Shown: piece by piece, positions 32,833-43,299 of the stretch
Position numbering within the stretch: the first letter of the stretch is position 1
Layout of the letters: each line of letters begins with the position of its first letter
Assembly (NCBI GenBank): GCA_029215795.1
Contig: JARDYH010000002.1
Coordinates: 365,454,973-365,518,972, forward strand
DNA: 64,000 bases
Origin: Anniella stebbinsi
Taxonomy: Eukaryota > Chordata > Lepidosauria > Squamata > Anniellidae
Reading direction: 5' to 3'
Translations under genes and position numbers: made by a program
The notes under the pieces: model-generated
Told to the model about the DNA's origin: nothing
Databases searched by the model: none
What the model saw: the letters and a program-made list of their open reading frames with translations, nothing else

Positions 32833-35800
32833 CTGTTCAAGAAGACAAGAGAGAGAAACAGAACCAGTGGCGATCAGCTGGGGTGGACATTGGTACTATT
32901 TGCAGATTTGAAACTTAAGAGGTTAGATGCATGCACACGTTAAGGACGCTTGAGGGTTTTGTCCAGTCTGCATTTTGAAGTAAACCAGCTTGGTTTACAT
33001 TTCCCTGAGTAATATGCCCACCAGAATGCATTTATCCTTTGTTTTTTGCACATCTCTGAATTTGGGCAGAGAGGGCCTTTTTAGTGGTGACCCCCCCCAG
33101 TTCTCGGGTGCTCTGCCAGGGGAAGCTTAACTGGCAACTAAGGCTGCCTCTACAAGAGGCATTTAAAGCTCTTTCAAGGCACATTAAAAATTTACCTCTA
33201 CAAGAACGGAGCGCAAATCGGGCGTAGAGGTGCATTTTCTCTCCGATTATGCGCATTATCGAATGCGCGTTAAATAGCGAGTTTTATTTTGTTCTGGCCA
33301 TTAAAGCACATTTTGACTATGTGAACAAGCGATTCTCCGCATTAACTACTTGTAAAGCGCATTTGAAACAACCGGTAAGGTCACCTGTTGAGTGCTCAAT
33401 TACCTCCTGCATACAAGCATTTACGATAAAGTGCTTCCGAGAAGATGCGCATAATCGGAGAAACAGGCGTCAAATGGAATCCATCTAAGACTTTTCTGTT
33501 CTCACACACTTTTTCTTTTTAACTTTCCCCCAACCCCAGTTTTTTTTTAAAAAACATAACAACCATAAAAGACAAGCACATCAAGCCCTGGTATGGCCAC
33601 TTCCAACAGGTACCTTGGTCTTCTCCTCCAACTGCTTGACCAGAGCAGAATTCAGGAATTGCCTGAGGTGGTGGTTCTCCTCCTGCAACCTGGCCAGCTC
33701 CTCCTCCTTCTGCAACAGGGTGTCTTGAAGCTGCAGACCAAGGACACGATATGAACCGGATGAGAAGCTGTTGCTCTGAAACCCAAATCGCTGGCACCCC
33801 CTTCCTTCCCTATGACCTGCTGGGGATTTGTATGCATGCGTTTTGGAATTTGATCCTGAGGAACCTCACACACACACACACACCCAGGAGAGCCAAGGAG
33901 ATTAGGAACATGACTGTTCCAGCCTTGCTTTTGACTTTTTCTATTCAGTTGCAGAGTATTTGAGGAGATCTCTTTGAAAAATGTAACCACAAAGGCGCAA
34001 AAAAATGTGCGCAGGGGGAAAGAGAGTCAACTGTGAACAATAAACAGAGATTAAATACACAAAGATTAGCTCCATCAAAATGCAAGGTTACCAGTTCACC
34101 TCCTTCTCCATTTTCAGGACATATCAACTTGTTCACTTTGGTTTTGGAACAGTTGCAGGGAAGATGGCAACTCTGGGCTGGATCAGGGGTGGACAACTTC
34201 TAGAGGTCCAGGGGCCATTTCCCCTACCCCCGCCCACCATCCACCGTCTAAAGGGCACCCCCTCCAAAAGAGTACTACAAGGTTAAATTTAGCTTGTTTT
34301 CAAGCAAAATATAACCTTTTTGGCAATGGATAGCAGCTACGAAACACCCCAAAGGCCGTATTTAGCTTGCAAACGAGCTAAATTTGGTCCTTTGGCACTC
34401 TGTAGCTGCTACGGACACCTTTTTGAATTAATTTTTTTTGAGAGAGCCTCCGGGGGGGCACTAGGGGGGCAGCAGGGGACCACATGTTGCCCACTCTGGG
34501 CTAGATGGACTGATGGTCCATTGCAGTTAAAAAAACAGCTTTGTATGTTCGTAAGCAAAGATCTACAGCAGTAAAACGTTTCCTGTGCATGCAGAAACTC
34601 TCAGATTTGGTCCCCACTTTCAGTCCAAAGCTCTCTCTGCCTGAGTTTCTGGAGAGCAGCTCGCTCCATCGAGGGTGGCCATGCATTTATTTATTTATTT
34701 ATTGCATTTCTATATCGCCCAATAGCCGAAGCTCTCTGGGCGGTTCACAAAAGTTAAAACCATCAGACACAAATCAAAGTATAAAACAAACAACAGTTCA
34801 AGACACAATTTCAAAATACAATATAAAAGCACAACCAGGGTAAAACCGAGCAGCAATGCAGAGATCTATACAGTTTTAAAATACAGTTTTAAAATACAGA
34901 TTTAAAATACAGATTTTAAACAGCAAAGTTAAAAGACTAAGAAGATAAACTGTTAAAATATTGGGAGAATAAAAAGGTCTTCACCTGGCGTTAAAAGGGG
35001 TATAACGTAGGTGCCAGGCAAACCTCTCTAGGGAGCTCATTCCACAGCTGTGGTGCCACAGCAGAGAAGGCCCTCCTCCTGGTAGCCACCTGCCTCACTT
35101 CCATTGGCAGGGGCTCACGGAGAAGGACCCGAGGATGAACTTAGGGTCCAGGCAGGTACATATGGGATGAGTCGTTCCTTCAGATAACCAGGCCCCAAGC
35201 CGTTTAGGGCTTTGAAAGTTAATACCGCCACTTTTACAGAGGTCCTTTATTTAGGCTGACCATATGAAAAGGAGGACAGTGCTCATGTAACTTTAACAGT
35301 TGTAGAGAAAAGGGAATTTCAACCGGCATCATTTGTATGCAATTAGTCCCTGGTGAAATCCCCTCTTCATCACAGCAATTAAAGGTGCATGCACTATACT
35401 AGAGTGACCATATACAAAAGAAGGCAGGGCCCCTGCACCTTTAACTGTTGTGATGAAGAGGGAATTTCACCAGGAACTAATTGCATACAAATGACACTGG
35501 CTGAAATTCCCTTTTCTCTACAACTGTTAAAGTTACATGAGCCCTGTCCTCCTTTTCAGATGGTCAGCCTACTTTATTTGGAGGACTGTCCCATCTAAGA
35601 ATCCGAAGAAGGAGGAGCAGAGGTGGCCTTGAAGTTGCCCATCAACTGTTAGCAGCGCCTGGACAGCAGACTCAACCGGCAGACACACCAGGCACCTCCA
35701 CACTATGGCAAGGTCCACTGTCTTTCTATTTAAATTATTATTTCTAAATGTGTATCTATGCATACAAATCAGCAAATTAGTCAATGTTATGCAAATCGCT

Positions 35801-38800
35801 TTCCTGTTTTTCTCCTCTTTTTTTGGTAAAGGGTCTCCTCTTTGCGGGGGTTGGGAGAATTCGTAAGTGGCAAAACTACATATCAGCAGCTCCTTTGTTC
35901 TTCTCAAGGCCAGGAGGAGTAGCAGTTTCTTCACCACCCCAATTTCGGCCCCTTCCTTCCCCCCCCCACCCCAAACTTTTGCCAATTAACGCTCCCTTCC
36001 AATTAAACCAAACATTCTCTTTTGATGACTTTCGGTGCTTCTTTATTTTGAACTGGGCCAGGGAGACCAGCAGGGAGCCAGCAAGATGCTGCCACGAACC
36101 CGATCCTAACACTTTTGCCCCTGCGTTCTGCATCCCGATAAAATCTGACTTTCACACATCAGTTTGAAATGACCAGCCAAAGTTTGGGCTGCAGGCCTCT
36201 AGCACCACTTAACGTGGTGAGATAATTGCCATAAAATCTGCCACTTTCAAATTCAGCCCAAAGAACACAATCCTTTCCCAGATTTCACTGTCGGAGCGGT
36301 GCAAACGTCTCCCTCAGTTCTCAAGCGGATCACTGTTACCTGTTTGTTTCTGTACAGCTGGGTGGACAGATGATCTCCGGACCATGCTCCATCTTGATGG
36401 CCACCGTCCAAGTTGCCGAATTGATCTGCACCGGCAGAGAGATCAAAGGTGTTAGAGAGACCCTGTGAGGAAGAGCAGCCTAAATTCTGAACTCCCCTCT
36501 AAGGGAATATATATATATATATATGCGCATTTCCCATTCATCGATTTTTAACTCTTGATCTGAAGGAAGGAGCGTCTGAATGCAGACACTTGTGTGTCTC
36601 TAAATTTGAAATTTTGAACTTTCAACGTAAAATTCTGATGGGGGAGCGCAAAATGAAACTGAAATTGGGGGTGATTTCAGGGGGCTTACTGGGTAGCAGA
36701 CCCCTTAGGGCAAGGCTTTATTCACTGGCACGGCACATATTTTGCATGCAGAAGGCCCCCAGTTCAATGGCCAACATCTCCATGTAGGGCTGGAAATATT
36801 CCTGCCTGAAACCTTGGAGAGCCACAGCCATCAGTCAGTCTTGGAAAGTCTGGGATAGATGGACCCATGGCCTGACTCATTATAAGACGGCTTCTGATGT
36901 CCTGTGTTTCCTAAGGATTTTGTGTAGTGTTGCTGCCTCTCTAGCAGCAACGGAGATGGAGCTCCTCTCAGCAGATATTCCCCACCCCAAACACCCCAGA
37001 CTTAGAATCTGGGGCAACTCAAACGACTGAGGGGCTGGAGCATCTCCCCTATGAGGAAAGGTTACAAGAACTGGGATTGTTTAACTTGGGAAAAAAGGAG
37101 GCTGACGGGAGACATGGCAGAGGTGGACAAAATCATGCATGGTGTGGAGAATGTGGAGTGGGAGATATTTTTCTCCCTCTCCCATAATACTAGAACCCAA
37201 AGGGGTCACATCCCATGAAGCTGATTGGTGGGAGATTCAGGACAGATAAAAGGAAGGACTTCTTCACACAGCACACAGTTAAACAATGGAACTCACTGTC
37301 ACAAGATGTAGTTATGGCCACTAATTTGGACTGCTTTAATGGGGGTTGGATAAATGCCTGGAGGAGAAGGCTATCAATGGCTACTAGTCCTGACGGATTG
37401 GTGCTACTTCCAGTATCAGAGGCAGTAAGCCTATATGCATCAGTTGCGGGGGAACGTGGGTGGGAGGGTGCTGTAGCACCGTGTCCTACTTGTGGGTCTC
37501 TGGCCAACAGTTGGATGGCCATTGTGTGGGGGGAGGCTGGGCTACATGGACTCTTGATCCGATCCAGTGTGTTTTAATCATATATGGGCATTCGGGGGTG
37601 GAGGGAAGCTAGTTAGTGGACAAAGCCACATAGGAAGGTCTTAATGCAGAACAAGGAATCTTCTGAGCTATACTCCTGTGCAGCTCCCCTTGGATCATCT
37701 GGGGTGGGGGGTGGACTGTCTCCCACCCACCACCACTTTAAGAATCAATTTCCTTCACTAAGTAATACTTGATCACCAAGCTTTCTGCTGCACTTTGCCA
37801 AACATTCCCATTTTGAGCAGTTCTTGGCATCTCAGGGCAAGAAGAGGAACTGGAGAGGCTTGGAGTACCTTTCAAGGCCCACTTGGATGACAAAGGCAAG
37901 GGCAGCGTCGCTCCTGCTCCCTTGAAGGAGTCGCTTCCCACAAACCCTTCGCTGGAGTTTAAAATCTTGCCTCTGGCTGCCTGGGACCATTTATAAAAGG
38001 ATGGGATGAAAAGGCTATTTAAATCATTTTCAGAAGGATAGCAGTGTTCGTTCACTATAGCAAAACCGACAAAGAGTCCTGTGGCACCTTAAAGCCTAAC
38101 ACACTGATTATGACAGATGCATCCATGGACTATAGTAATACAAATCAGAAGGCAGCAGTTGAGATAGTCAAAATAGAATAATGCTAATCAGCACACAACT
38201 ACTAGAACAGTAAATGATATCCAAAGAATTCGGGTAAGTAAACATTTTATGTAACATATTATTCATCCCATATCGCATATCAAGCGTGAGATAATGAACA
38301 GAAACTAAACAAGTCGTTTGTAGCAAGAAACTAAACAACTGATATAACAACCTAGCAAAAATGGTTTACAGAAACAGAAAGCTAACTCAATAGCTGCAAT
38401 AACTGAATGAGGGCCTATGGGCCACCAGCTTCTTTTGCCTGTTTCACAACTGCTTCATCAGACTGTTATAACAGTATCTCAATGTTTTTGGTTGGGGAAA
38501 AGGAAGGATTTGTAGAGTACATTCCTCAGTTCAAAAATACTTATTAGTCCTCCAAAAAGGATTGACTTGGATCCCCAGCCAGAAAAATGCTAATTGTCTG
38601 GAGCAGTGAGTTCTTGAGTATCACAGGAGAGTTCCGATGGAAGGAGGGGCAGAAGTCAGAGAAAGAAGGTGTAATTTCGATTTATTGGGCTAAAAGCCAC
38701 ATTGCGTGAGCAAACTTCTACTCATGCAAGAGGAGTTTCCCTTCCTTTCCTCTGCCCTGCAGCTCTGCAAACCTGCTCCCCAACCTTCCAGAACAGGCTT

Positions 38801-41800
38801 GGAGGAGCATGCAAGAGATCGCAGGAGGGAGGAGACATTTGATCTGCCAGTGGAAGGACACCATTGGATGTGACCCATGGAATTTAAGGGCACCAAAAGA
38901 GCAGAGCAGATTCAAAGACCGAAAAAGGGTGTGGGTGGAAGGAGAGAGGTGAGGAGGAGGAGGAGGAGGAGGAGAGGGGGCCATGATGTCATAAGAAAGG
39001 AGTTTTTGTATGCAGTATGAGAACAGGTCCTCACTTCAGTTTCATCAGAGCCAGAGCTCCCCAGATCTTCACCCAAGGACTTGATTCTGATGCCATACGG
39101 CAAGGATGGGCAACTCGTGGGCCTCCAGAGGTTTCGGCACACAACTCCCATAAGGCCTAGCCAGCATAGCCAATGGTGAGGGATTATGGGAGTTGCAGGC
39201 CAAACCATCTGGAGGGCCATAGGTTGTCCACCCCTGCTAAAGGACAAAACCCTGGCACCTCTGAGCATATCCAGAGTGCCTTTTGGTCACCATTGAATAG
39301 CCATAGCTCCCAGACACCTGGGGTTCAGGGCAAAAGCTTCCAGGCCCTCATCTTCACGGTGCCATTGTCGCCGTGCAGCAGCGGCAGCAGGCAGCACGCC
39401 CCGCATTGGCACTCCTTCCGCCCATCTATAGCAGAAGAAGTGCCATGGTGGGCTTCCCTGCCACCACCGCCACCACCACCACCGCGCCTGCGCCTGTCCA
39501 GCAGAGCATCAGCGGCAGCTGTAGGGGCGGCTAAAAGCATCACCCCCCCTCTTCAATCGTTAGTTTATTTTTTTCTACTTTTTAAAATGGGGGGAGAACT
39601 GCGGAGGCGTTTTGGTGGTGCAGCGAGCTTATGGCTCGCTGGTCCATCCCCTTCCCTGCCCAGCCCATGGCAACCAATCAGTGGTCGCCATAGGCTGTGG
39701 CACGACTCCCAGAAGCTCCGGAGCAAGAGCGACAGATGGCAAATGCTGTCATTGCCTCGCTCCAAGCTAAAAAAGTCCAGGTATATGCCCGACTTTTTTA
39801 GACCGGAGCTTTGGGGCTTTTCCCCGCAGTAGCTTCGGAATGGTGGCAACGTCATGTAATCCACCTGCCACCACGTCGGTGCTATTGCGGGGAAAAGCAG
39901 CCGTCTAGAGGTACAGCAAGTGAGGCTTCCAAGAAAGGTCCATTCCGGCACATCAGCTTCTAGTAATCAAGCACTGATGCTGTGGAGGAATTATCTTGGC
40001 AAACATTCCTGAGCCAGAATTTAAAATCCACAAACAGGTGAATTAACACGGTTCCAGCTGGTGCCTGGTCAGCAATCTTTCTGGAAAAAGCTGGAGGTTA
40101 ATTCAAAGCCACATTCCAATATTTTGCCATCTGTATCCCAACCCCTCCCTGGGGGAATCCAATTAGATTGCCTGGCACTAGTTTAACGTAAGCAGACAAA
40201 AAGAAGTGTTGCGTTGGAATAACTGGCAATGGACTGAGGGAATTCTTGATCCAGCAGGGCTCAACTTATGTTCTTGAGATGACATCTAGCAGTGCTTTGT
40301 TTATTCTTTTAAGGGTCGGGGGGGAAATTACAGAGGCAATGGTTACATATTTAAAAATTCAAGTGGGCCTTTTTTGCACTAAACATTTATCGGTTGGTTG
40401 GTTTTTAAAACATCCTTAACATCACAGTAAATGTTTTGTTGTTGCCACAAATCTCTACTACTCTTGCACTAACAATTTCTCCTGGTTTCTCCAAAAGAAT
40501 CCCAGGAATCGAAGCTTAGTGATTACAAATCCCTAGCTCCGTTCATAGAACTATAATTTCCAGATTTCCCCAGGGAGGCAAATTGACAATGAAATCAAAA
40601 TATAAAAGAAGTGGTGTAGCGACATCTCAAAAAAGTGCATCTGAAGTTCTTTCATACCGTTTCTGCCATGCGTGTGAAAGTTCTTAATTCAGGACAGAAA
40701 GACTGCAGGTTTTACATTCAAAGGACAGACCGGGTTGGACTGGTTGGTTAACTGTTTTTAAACCACTTTATCCTGATGCCCCATATGAGAAAAAGTTAAA
40801 TACCCTAAAAGTGTATTTGTGCATGTGCCTTTCGTGTGGAACGTGGATGGGTCAAACCTATGGCTCTCATTTGCCTCCCCCACCTTAGCTACATGAGAAG
40901 AGAGCCAGGGTGGTGTAGTGGTGAGAGTATTGGACTGGGACATAGGAGATCTGGGTTCGAGTTCCCACTCGGCCATGAAGCTCACAGGGTGCCTTTGGGG
41001 TGGTCACTGACCCTCAGCCTAACCTACCTCACAGGGTCGATGTTGTGAGCATAAAGTGGATGCCACCTTAAATAAAGAAATACATAAATAAGGCCACCTC
41101 TGGATCAGACCGAGGGCCAGTGTCCTAAAAGCAGGGCAGGCAGGCAGGTGACCTTTCCTGTGGGATTGTCCCCAGCACATAGCGCTAAGAGGTGGGCTGC
41201 CTGCGCTCAGGACAAGTACCCCCACGGACAGACCACCGCCAACTCCAGGGATGGGGCTTATCTCCTTTTCAAAGCCTGGCCATCACGACACCTTGCGGCA
41301 GAGAACTTCAGCGCGCAGAGCGCAGAAGCAGCGTCCGTCTACCAGCCCAAGGCCCTGCCAGCCCACGCCATTGGAGGATTCTGGCCTTATAAAAAAAAGG
41401 GGGGGGCACACGCGCACCCCCCTTTCTCCACATCACGCGCGACTGCGGAACCCTCGACAGGTCTCAGCCCCCCACCCACCGACCCCAGTCCTACCCCGGC
41501 TGCGTGGAAAGAGCAACTCCTGCGACTTCCATGGAGGGGACGAGGGCTTCTTCCTGCCTGCCCCGCGAGCTCCCTCGACGGAAAGCCCAGCGCTGGGCGC
41601 GCAGCGGCAGGACCAGGAGGAGAACCAGGAGGAGGAGGAGGGCGGAGCGGGCAGCCCGAACGCCTCCCGCTGCCGCTGCCGCCTCTCAGCCTCGGCCCGC
41701 CGCGCCGCCCTCCCCAGCTGGGCCCGCGGCTCGACGGCTCGCACTTACCGCCGGGGTCCGGGGCTTCCTCGCCCGCGCCGTCGTCGTCCAGGAGACCGGC

Positions 41801-43093
41801 GGCGGCGTCCCAGATCGAGTCGAGCCACGTCTCCGGGACAACCTTCGCCGCCGCCGCCGCCGTCGAGTGGGCTGCCGAGGGGCGGGGGGCGCAGCTGGGG
41901 CCCCCCGCGAAGGCCGGCAGCAGCAGCAGCTCTTGGCTCGGCGCGGCGCTGCTCTGGCAAGGCAGGAGGGGAGGAGAAGGGCGGCTGAGAGGACGCCAGG
42001 CCGGGAGGGGCGGCGGCGGCGGCGGCGGCGGGCGGGCTCGGAGGAACGGGAAGGAGGCGGCCCGTGGGGGTCTCGTGGCCGCGGCTGAGCGGCGGCTGCG
42101 CCTTCCTCTCCGGGGTGGCCGCGAACCAACCGAGCCCGGCAGACGCCCGCCTCCCCTGGCTCCGCGCGTTCCGCTGCACAGCTCCAGAGGATCTACACGG
42201 CTGCTTTAAAACGCTTTAAAGCGGTTTATAACAGTACTGACAACAGTTGGGGCCCAGGACACACTCCAAGAAGCGCTTTCAAGCAGCCGTGTAGATCCGA
42301 AGGCAGCCCCTTCCCCGTGCCAGTCCCTCAGCCACATGCGCCCCGTCCGGGGATCTCCCCTGGCGGGCTCCCGCCCTCCGCCTTCCGCCTGGTGGCCCTC
42401 CAGCGAGTCACCCTGGGGAGCCAGGTCGGCTGGCTCAGTCGTTCTAAAGAGGGGCGCGGTGGCGAGGGGGAGCGGAACTCACCCAGGCTCTCCTCTGCCC
42501 CCTTCCCACGCGCGGGGCTTGGCTGAATGTACTCCGCACCCCCCGCCCCAAGAGCTTAAGAGAGGGCGCGCCCCTCTACGAGCGGTTGTAGCGATGGGCG
42601 GCCGCCTGCTTGCCGGCAACCTTCGACGGGGCTCTTGGGAAGGCTTCCATCCGTGGCCCTCCTCCCCTTGGAAGCCCCCACCCCTGCGGGGCTCGCTGCT
42701 CGGGGATCCCGCCCCTGAGAAATCCAGCAGGTCCCCCGCTGATTTCCCCAACCACTTATCCCGGCTTTGTCTTCCCCCCCAAGGCATGGACGCCAAGGCA
42801 CGTTCGTTCTCCTGAAGAAGCCCCCCCCCCCACGCCCCACACACCTGCTCTGCATCTCCCTTCCCGTCTTGTTGGGGCTGCTCCTTGGAAGCTCTGCAAG
42901 ACGCGGAGCCACAGTCCCAGATTCCAGGGATGCGCCAGGGGCTCCCCGACCGACCCGTCGGAGGAGTTGGGAGCGCAGAGAAGAAGAGAGAAAGAGCGCC
43001 ACCCCTGCAAGCGCTTTAAGCCCCCCCCCCCCCGAGGGAAACCCTCGTTTCTATCCATGTGTCCACGGAAGTCGACCCCCCCTCCCTTACCAT
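32215..43093 (-). CDS. GMNC: GMNC (GEMC1), spliced gene of five exons
   Basis: GMNC is a nuclear coiled-coil protein of the geminin family that starts multiciliated-cell differentiation upstream of MCIDAS, acting with E2F4/5-DP1. The exons join as 43093-43091, 41953-41749, 36425-36340, 33730-33614 and 32832-32215. All introns are GT-AG and the phases agree (0, 1, 0, 0). The predicted protein has 342 residues; the human protein, from memory, has about 334. Visible blocks are ETW followed by AAGLLD near residues 41-55, QLYRNKQ then LQDTLLQKEEELARL leading the coiled coil (about 92-137), LGLKDIDTIDD in the middle, and the conserved C-terminal block with HCNVKTH, QGQAFVRRDE and GGWKLTWVPKQ. These match GMNC and not MCIDAS, whose tail differs. 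No frameshift or internal stop is seen. The N-terminal third is Ala/Leu/Pro-rich. The identity is strong; exon 1 is the least certain part. Confidence 0.93.
33141..33489 (+). mobile_element. TIR element 'CTCTACAAG', copy in GMNC intron 4
   Basis: It begins AGGCTGCCTCTACAAGAGGC and ends near 'GGAATCCATCTAAG', with the family blocks 'GAGCGCAAATCGGGCGTAGA' and 'GCGCATTATCGAATGCGCG' between. It lies between GMNC exons 4 and 5 and has no captured segment. Confidence 0.85.
33614..33730 (-). CDS. GMNC: GMNC exon 4 (coiled coil)
   Basis: This 117-base exon (39 codons) is in phase 0 at both ends, with acceptor GGTCTGCAG and donor AAG then GTACC. It encodes the heptad-rich dimerisation helix, starting LQDTLLQKEEELARL and ending ALVKQLEEKTK. 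In the family this coiled coil is the geminin-like dimerisation surface. It is the most strongly conserved part of the gene in this window. Confidence 0.95.
33865..33884 (+). repeat. (AC)n microsatellite
   Basis: About nine to ten AC units in GMNC intron 3. Confidence 0.9.
33885..34680. other. GMNC intron 3, unclassified part
   Basis: No exon or repeat is recognised between the AC tract and the L2-like LINE; GMNC reading frames are not continued here. Confidence 0.45.
34685..35245 (-). mobile_element. L2-like LINE 3' end in GMNC intron 3
   Basis: It begins with a (TTTA)n tract at 34685-34702, then 'TATATCGCCCAATAGCCGAA' and 'CTCTCTGGGCGGTTCACAAA' (the complement of the 3' end of this family), then coding relics such as 'CATTCCACAGCTGTGG' further on. 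Confidence 0.85.
35253..35571. mobile_element. hAT-type MITE in GMNC intron 3, TSD CTTTATTT
   Basis: The exact 8-bp repeat CTTTATTT is at 35245-35252 and 35572-35579. The ends are AGGCTGACCATATG and GATGGTCAGCCTA. The interior is nearly identical to 6212-6531 in large part. Confidence 0.88.
35580..36339. other. GMNC intron 3, unclassified part
   Basis: No exon or known repeat recognised. A C-run lies at about 35960-35970. Confidence 0.45.
36340..36425 (-). CDS. GMNC: GMNC exon 3
   Basis: This 86-base exon has acceptor GGTGCAG and donor CAG then GTAACAG. It enters in phase 1, completing an Asp codon with exon 2, and leaves in phase 0. It encodes 28 residues ending in STQLYRNKQ, the conserved lead-in to the coiled coil. 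The first half, with several Gly and Asp residues, is poorly conserved, as expected for this part of the family. Confidence 0.9.
36507..36524 (+). repeat. (AT)n microsatellite
   Basis: About nine AT units in GMNC intron 2. Confidence 0.9.
36707..36912 (+). mobile_element. tRNA-derived SINE in GMNC intron 2
   Basis: 'TTTTGCATGCAGAAGGC', 'CCCAGTTCAATGGCC' (decayed B box), 'CCTTGGAGAGCCACAGCC' and 'CTGACTCATTATAAGACGGC', in the normal SINE order. Confidence 0.85.
36990..37580 (+). mobile_element. CR1 LINE 3' part in GMNC intron 2
   Basis: Coding relics LEHLPYEERLQELGLFNL (from 'GAGCATCTCCCCTATGAGG'), then MKLIGGRFRTDKRKDFFTQ and QWNSLSQDVV, followed by the CR1 3' UTR with 'GGCTGGGCTACATGGAC' and 'CTTGATCCGATCCAG'. 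Same strand orientation opposite to GMNC. Confidence 0.9.
37600..38940. other. GMNC intron 2, unclassified part
   Basis: At about 38060-38130 'AAAGAGTCCTGTGGCACCTT' and the following 'GCATCCATGGAC' look like an old interspersed repeat known across reptiles. A minus-strand ORF at 37738-38055 has no GMNC-like features. Confidence 0.4.
38952..38974 (+). repeat. (GAG)n microsatellite
   Basis: About seven GAG units in GMNC intron 2. Confidence 0.9.
39105..39238. mobile_element. Short palindromic MITE in GMNC intron 2
   Basis: 'GATGGGCAACTCGTGGGCC' at the left; 'CCATAGGTTGTCCACCCC' at the right; 'AACTCCCATAA' and 'TTATGGGAGTTG' pair inside. Related to 6548-6656. Confidence 0.65.
39345..39915. mobile_element. 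GC-rich TIR element (family P) in GMNC intron 2
   Basis: It begins 'ATCTTCACGGTGCC' and ends 'CAGCCGTCTAGAGGTAC', with 'GAGCTTATGGCTCGCTGG', 'CGACTTTTTTAG' and 'AACGTCATGTAATCC' as in the other copies. Its CpG richness makes it look like an island within the intron. Confidence 0.65.
39920..40890. other. GMNC intron 2, unclassified part
   Basis: No exon or repeat recognised. Confidence 0.4.
40897..41090 (+). mobile_element. tRNA-derived SINE in GMNC intron 2
   Basis: 'AGGGTGGTGTAGTGGTGAG' (A box), 'GGGTTCGAGTTCCCACTC' (B box), 'CCTAACCTACCTCACAGGG' and an 'AAATAAAGAAATACATAAAT' tail. Complete and well preserved. Confidence 0.9.
41749..41953 (-). CDS. GMNC: GMNC exon 2
   Basis: This exon is 205 bases, 68 codons plus one base. 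The acceptor is a long pyrimidine tract ending in TTGCCAG and the donor is GCG then GTAAGTG. It encodes residues 2-69 and the first base of Asp70. It contains a Leu run from a CTG repeat, a five-Ala run from GCG repeats, and the conserved ETWLDSIWDAAAGLLDDD stretch that corresponds to the ETW...AAGLLDN block of other GMNC proteins. It is far more GC-rich than the other exons because it lies in the CpG island. The frame stays open upstream of the acceptor and reads LLPCQ, which resembles the mammalian N-terminus, so a slightly longer exon cannot be fully excluded. Confidence 0.85.
42189..42298. mobile_element. MITE inside GMNC intron 1
   Basis: The ends are inverted repeats: GGATCTACACGGCTGCTTT at the left and AAGCAGCCGTGTAGATCC at the right. 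The middle, with GGGCCCAGGACACA, matches older copies at about 21404-21535, 25725-25955 and 11450-11560. It lies between exons 1 and 2 of GMNC, inside the CpG island. Confidence 0.75.
43091..43093 (-). CDS. GMNC: GMNC exon 1, coding part (start codon only)
   Basis: On the minus strand the sequence reads CCAAATG followed directly by GTAAGGG, a good 5' splice donor. The next exon must be entered in phase 0, so splicing here would make ATG the last codon of exon 1, followed by S-S-A-A-P-S-Q-E. This aligns with the start of mammalian GMNC (M, two small polar residues, then P-x-Q-acidic). The rest of exon 1 would be 5' UTR inside the CpG island. This is an inference from phase and alignment, with no transcript evidence. 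The alternative is an undetected upstream coding exon. Confidence 0.6.
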
Positions 43094-43299
43094 TTGGTAG
43101 GTCGGGAGTCCGATAGGGTTCGCCACCCCTTCCAGTTCCAGCCAGCTTCTTTCAAGGGGCACCACTTCGACGGGGCAAGCAGCGCGCGGAGGCGAGTTCT
43201 AATCTACCGGCGTGTCCCCCGGGGCGATGCCTCGGGCGCTCTGTCCTGCGCCCGGCCGCTTGATTTGGTGCAAAGCTGTCAAAGTGATGACGTGAACAA

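Noticed and set aside
37738..38055. 105-codon minus-strand ORF as an extra GMNC exon
   Set aside because: No similarity to GMNC. A GT after AGCTTG would leave phase 0, while exon 3 needs phase 1; exon 2 at 41749 fits exactly.
39173..39832. 219-codon ORF in GMNC intron 2
   Set aside because: It crosses a palindromic MITE and a family P element, and the frame is not kept in the other copies of that family.
41953..41990. GMNC exon 2 extended upstream to read LLPCQ
   Set aside because: LLPCQ resembles the mammalian N-terminus, but the same bases form a strong pyrimidine tract and TTGCCAG acceptor, and no ATG is in frame nearby. Kept only as an alternative.
41148..42209. 353-codon plus-strand ORF over the CpG island
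   Set aside because: It runs antisense to GMNC exon 2, is low-complexity (A, P, R, G), and overlaps long ORFs in other frames. High GC removes stop codons; no domain is visible.
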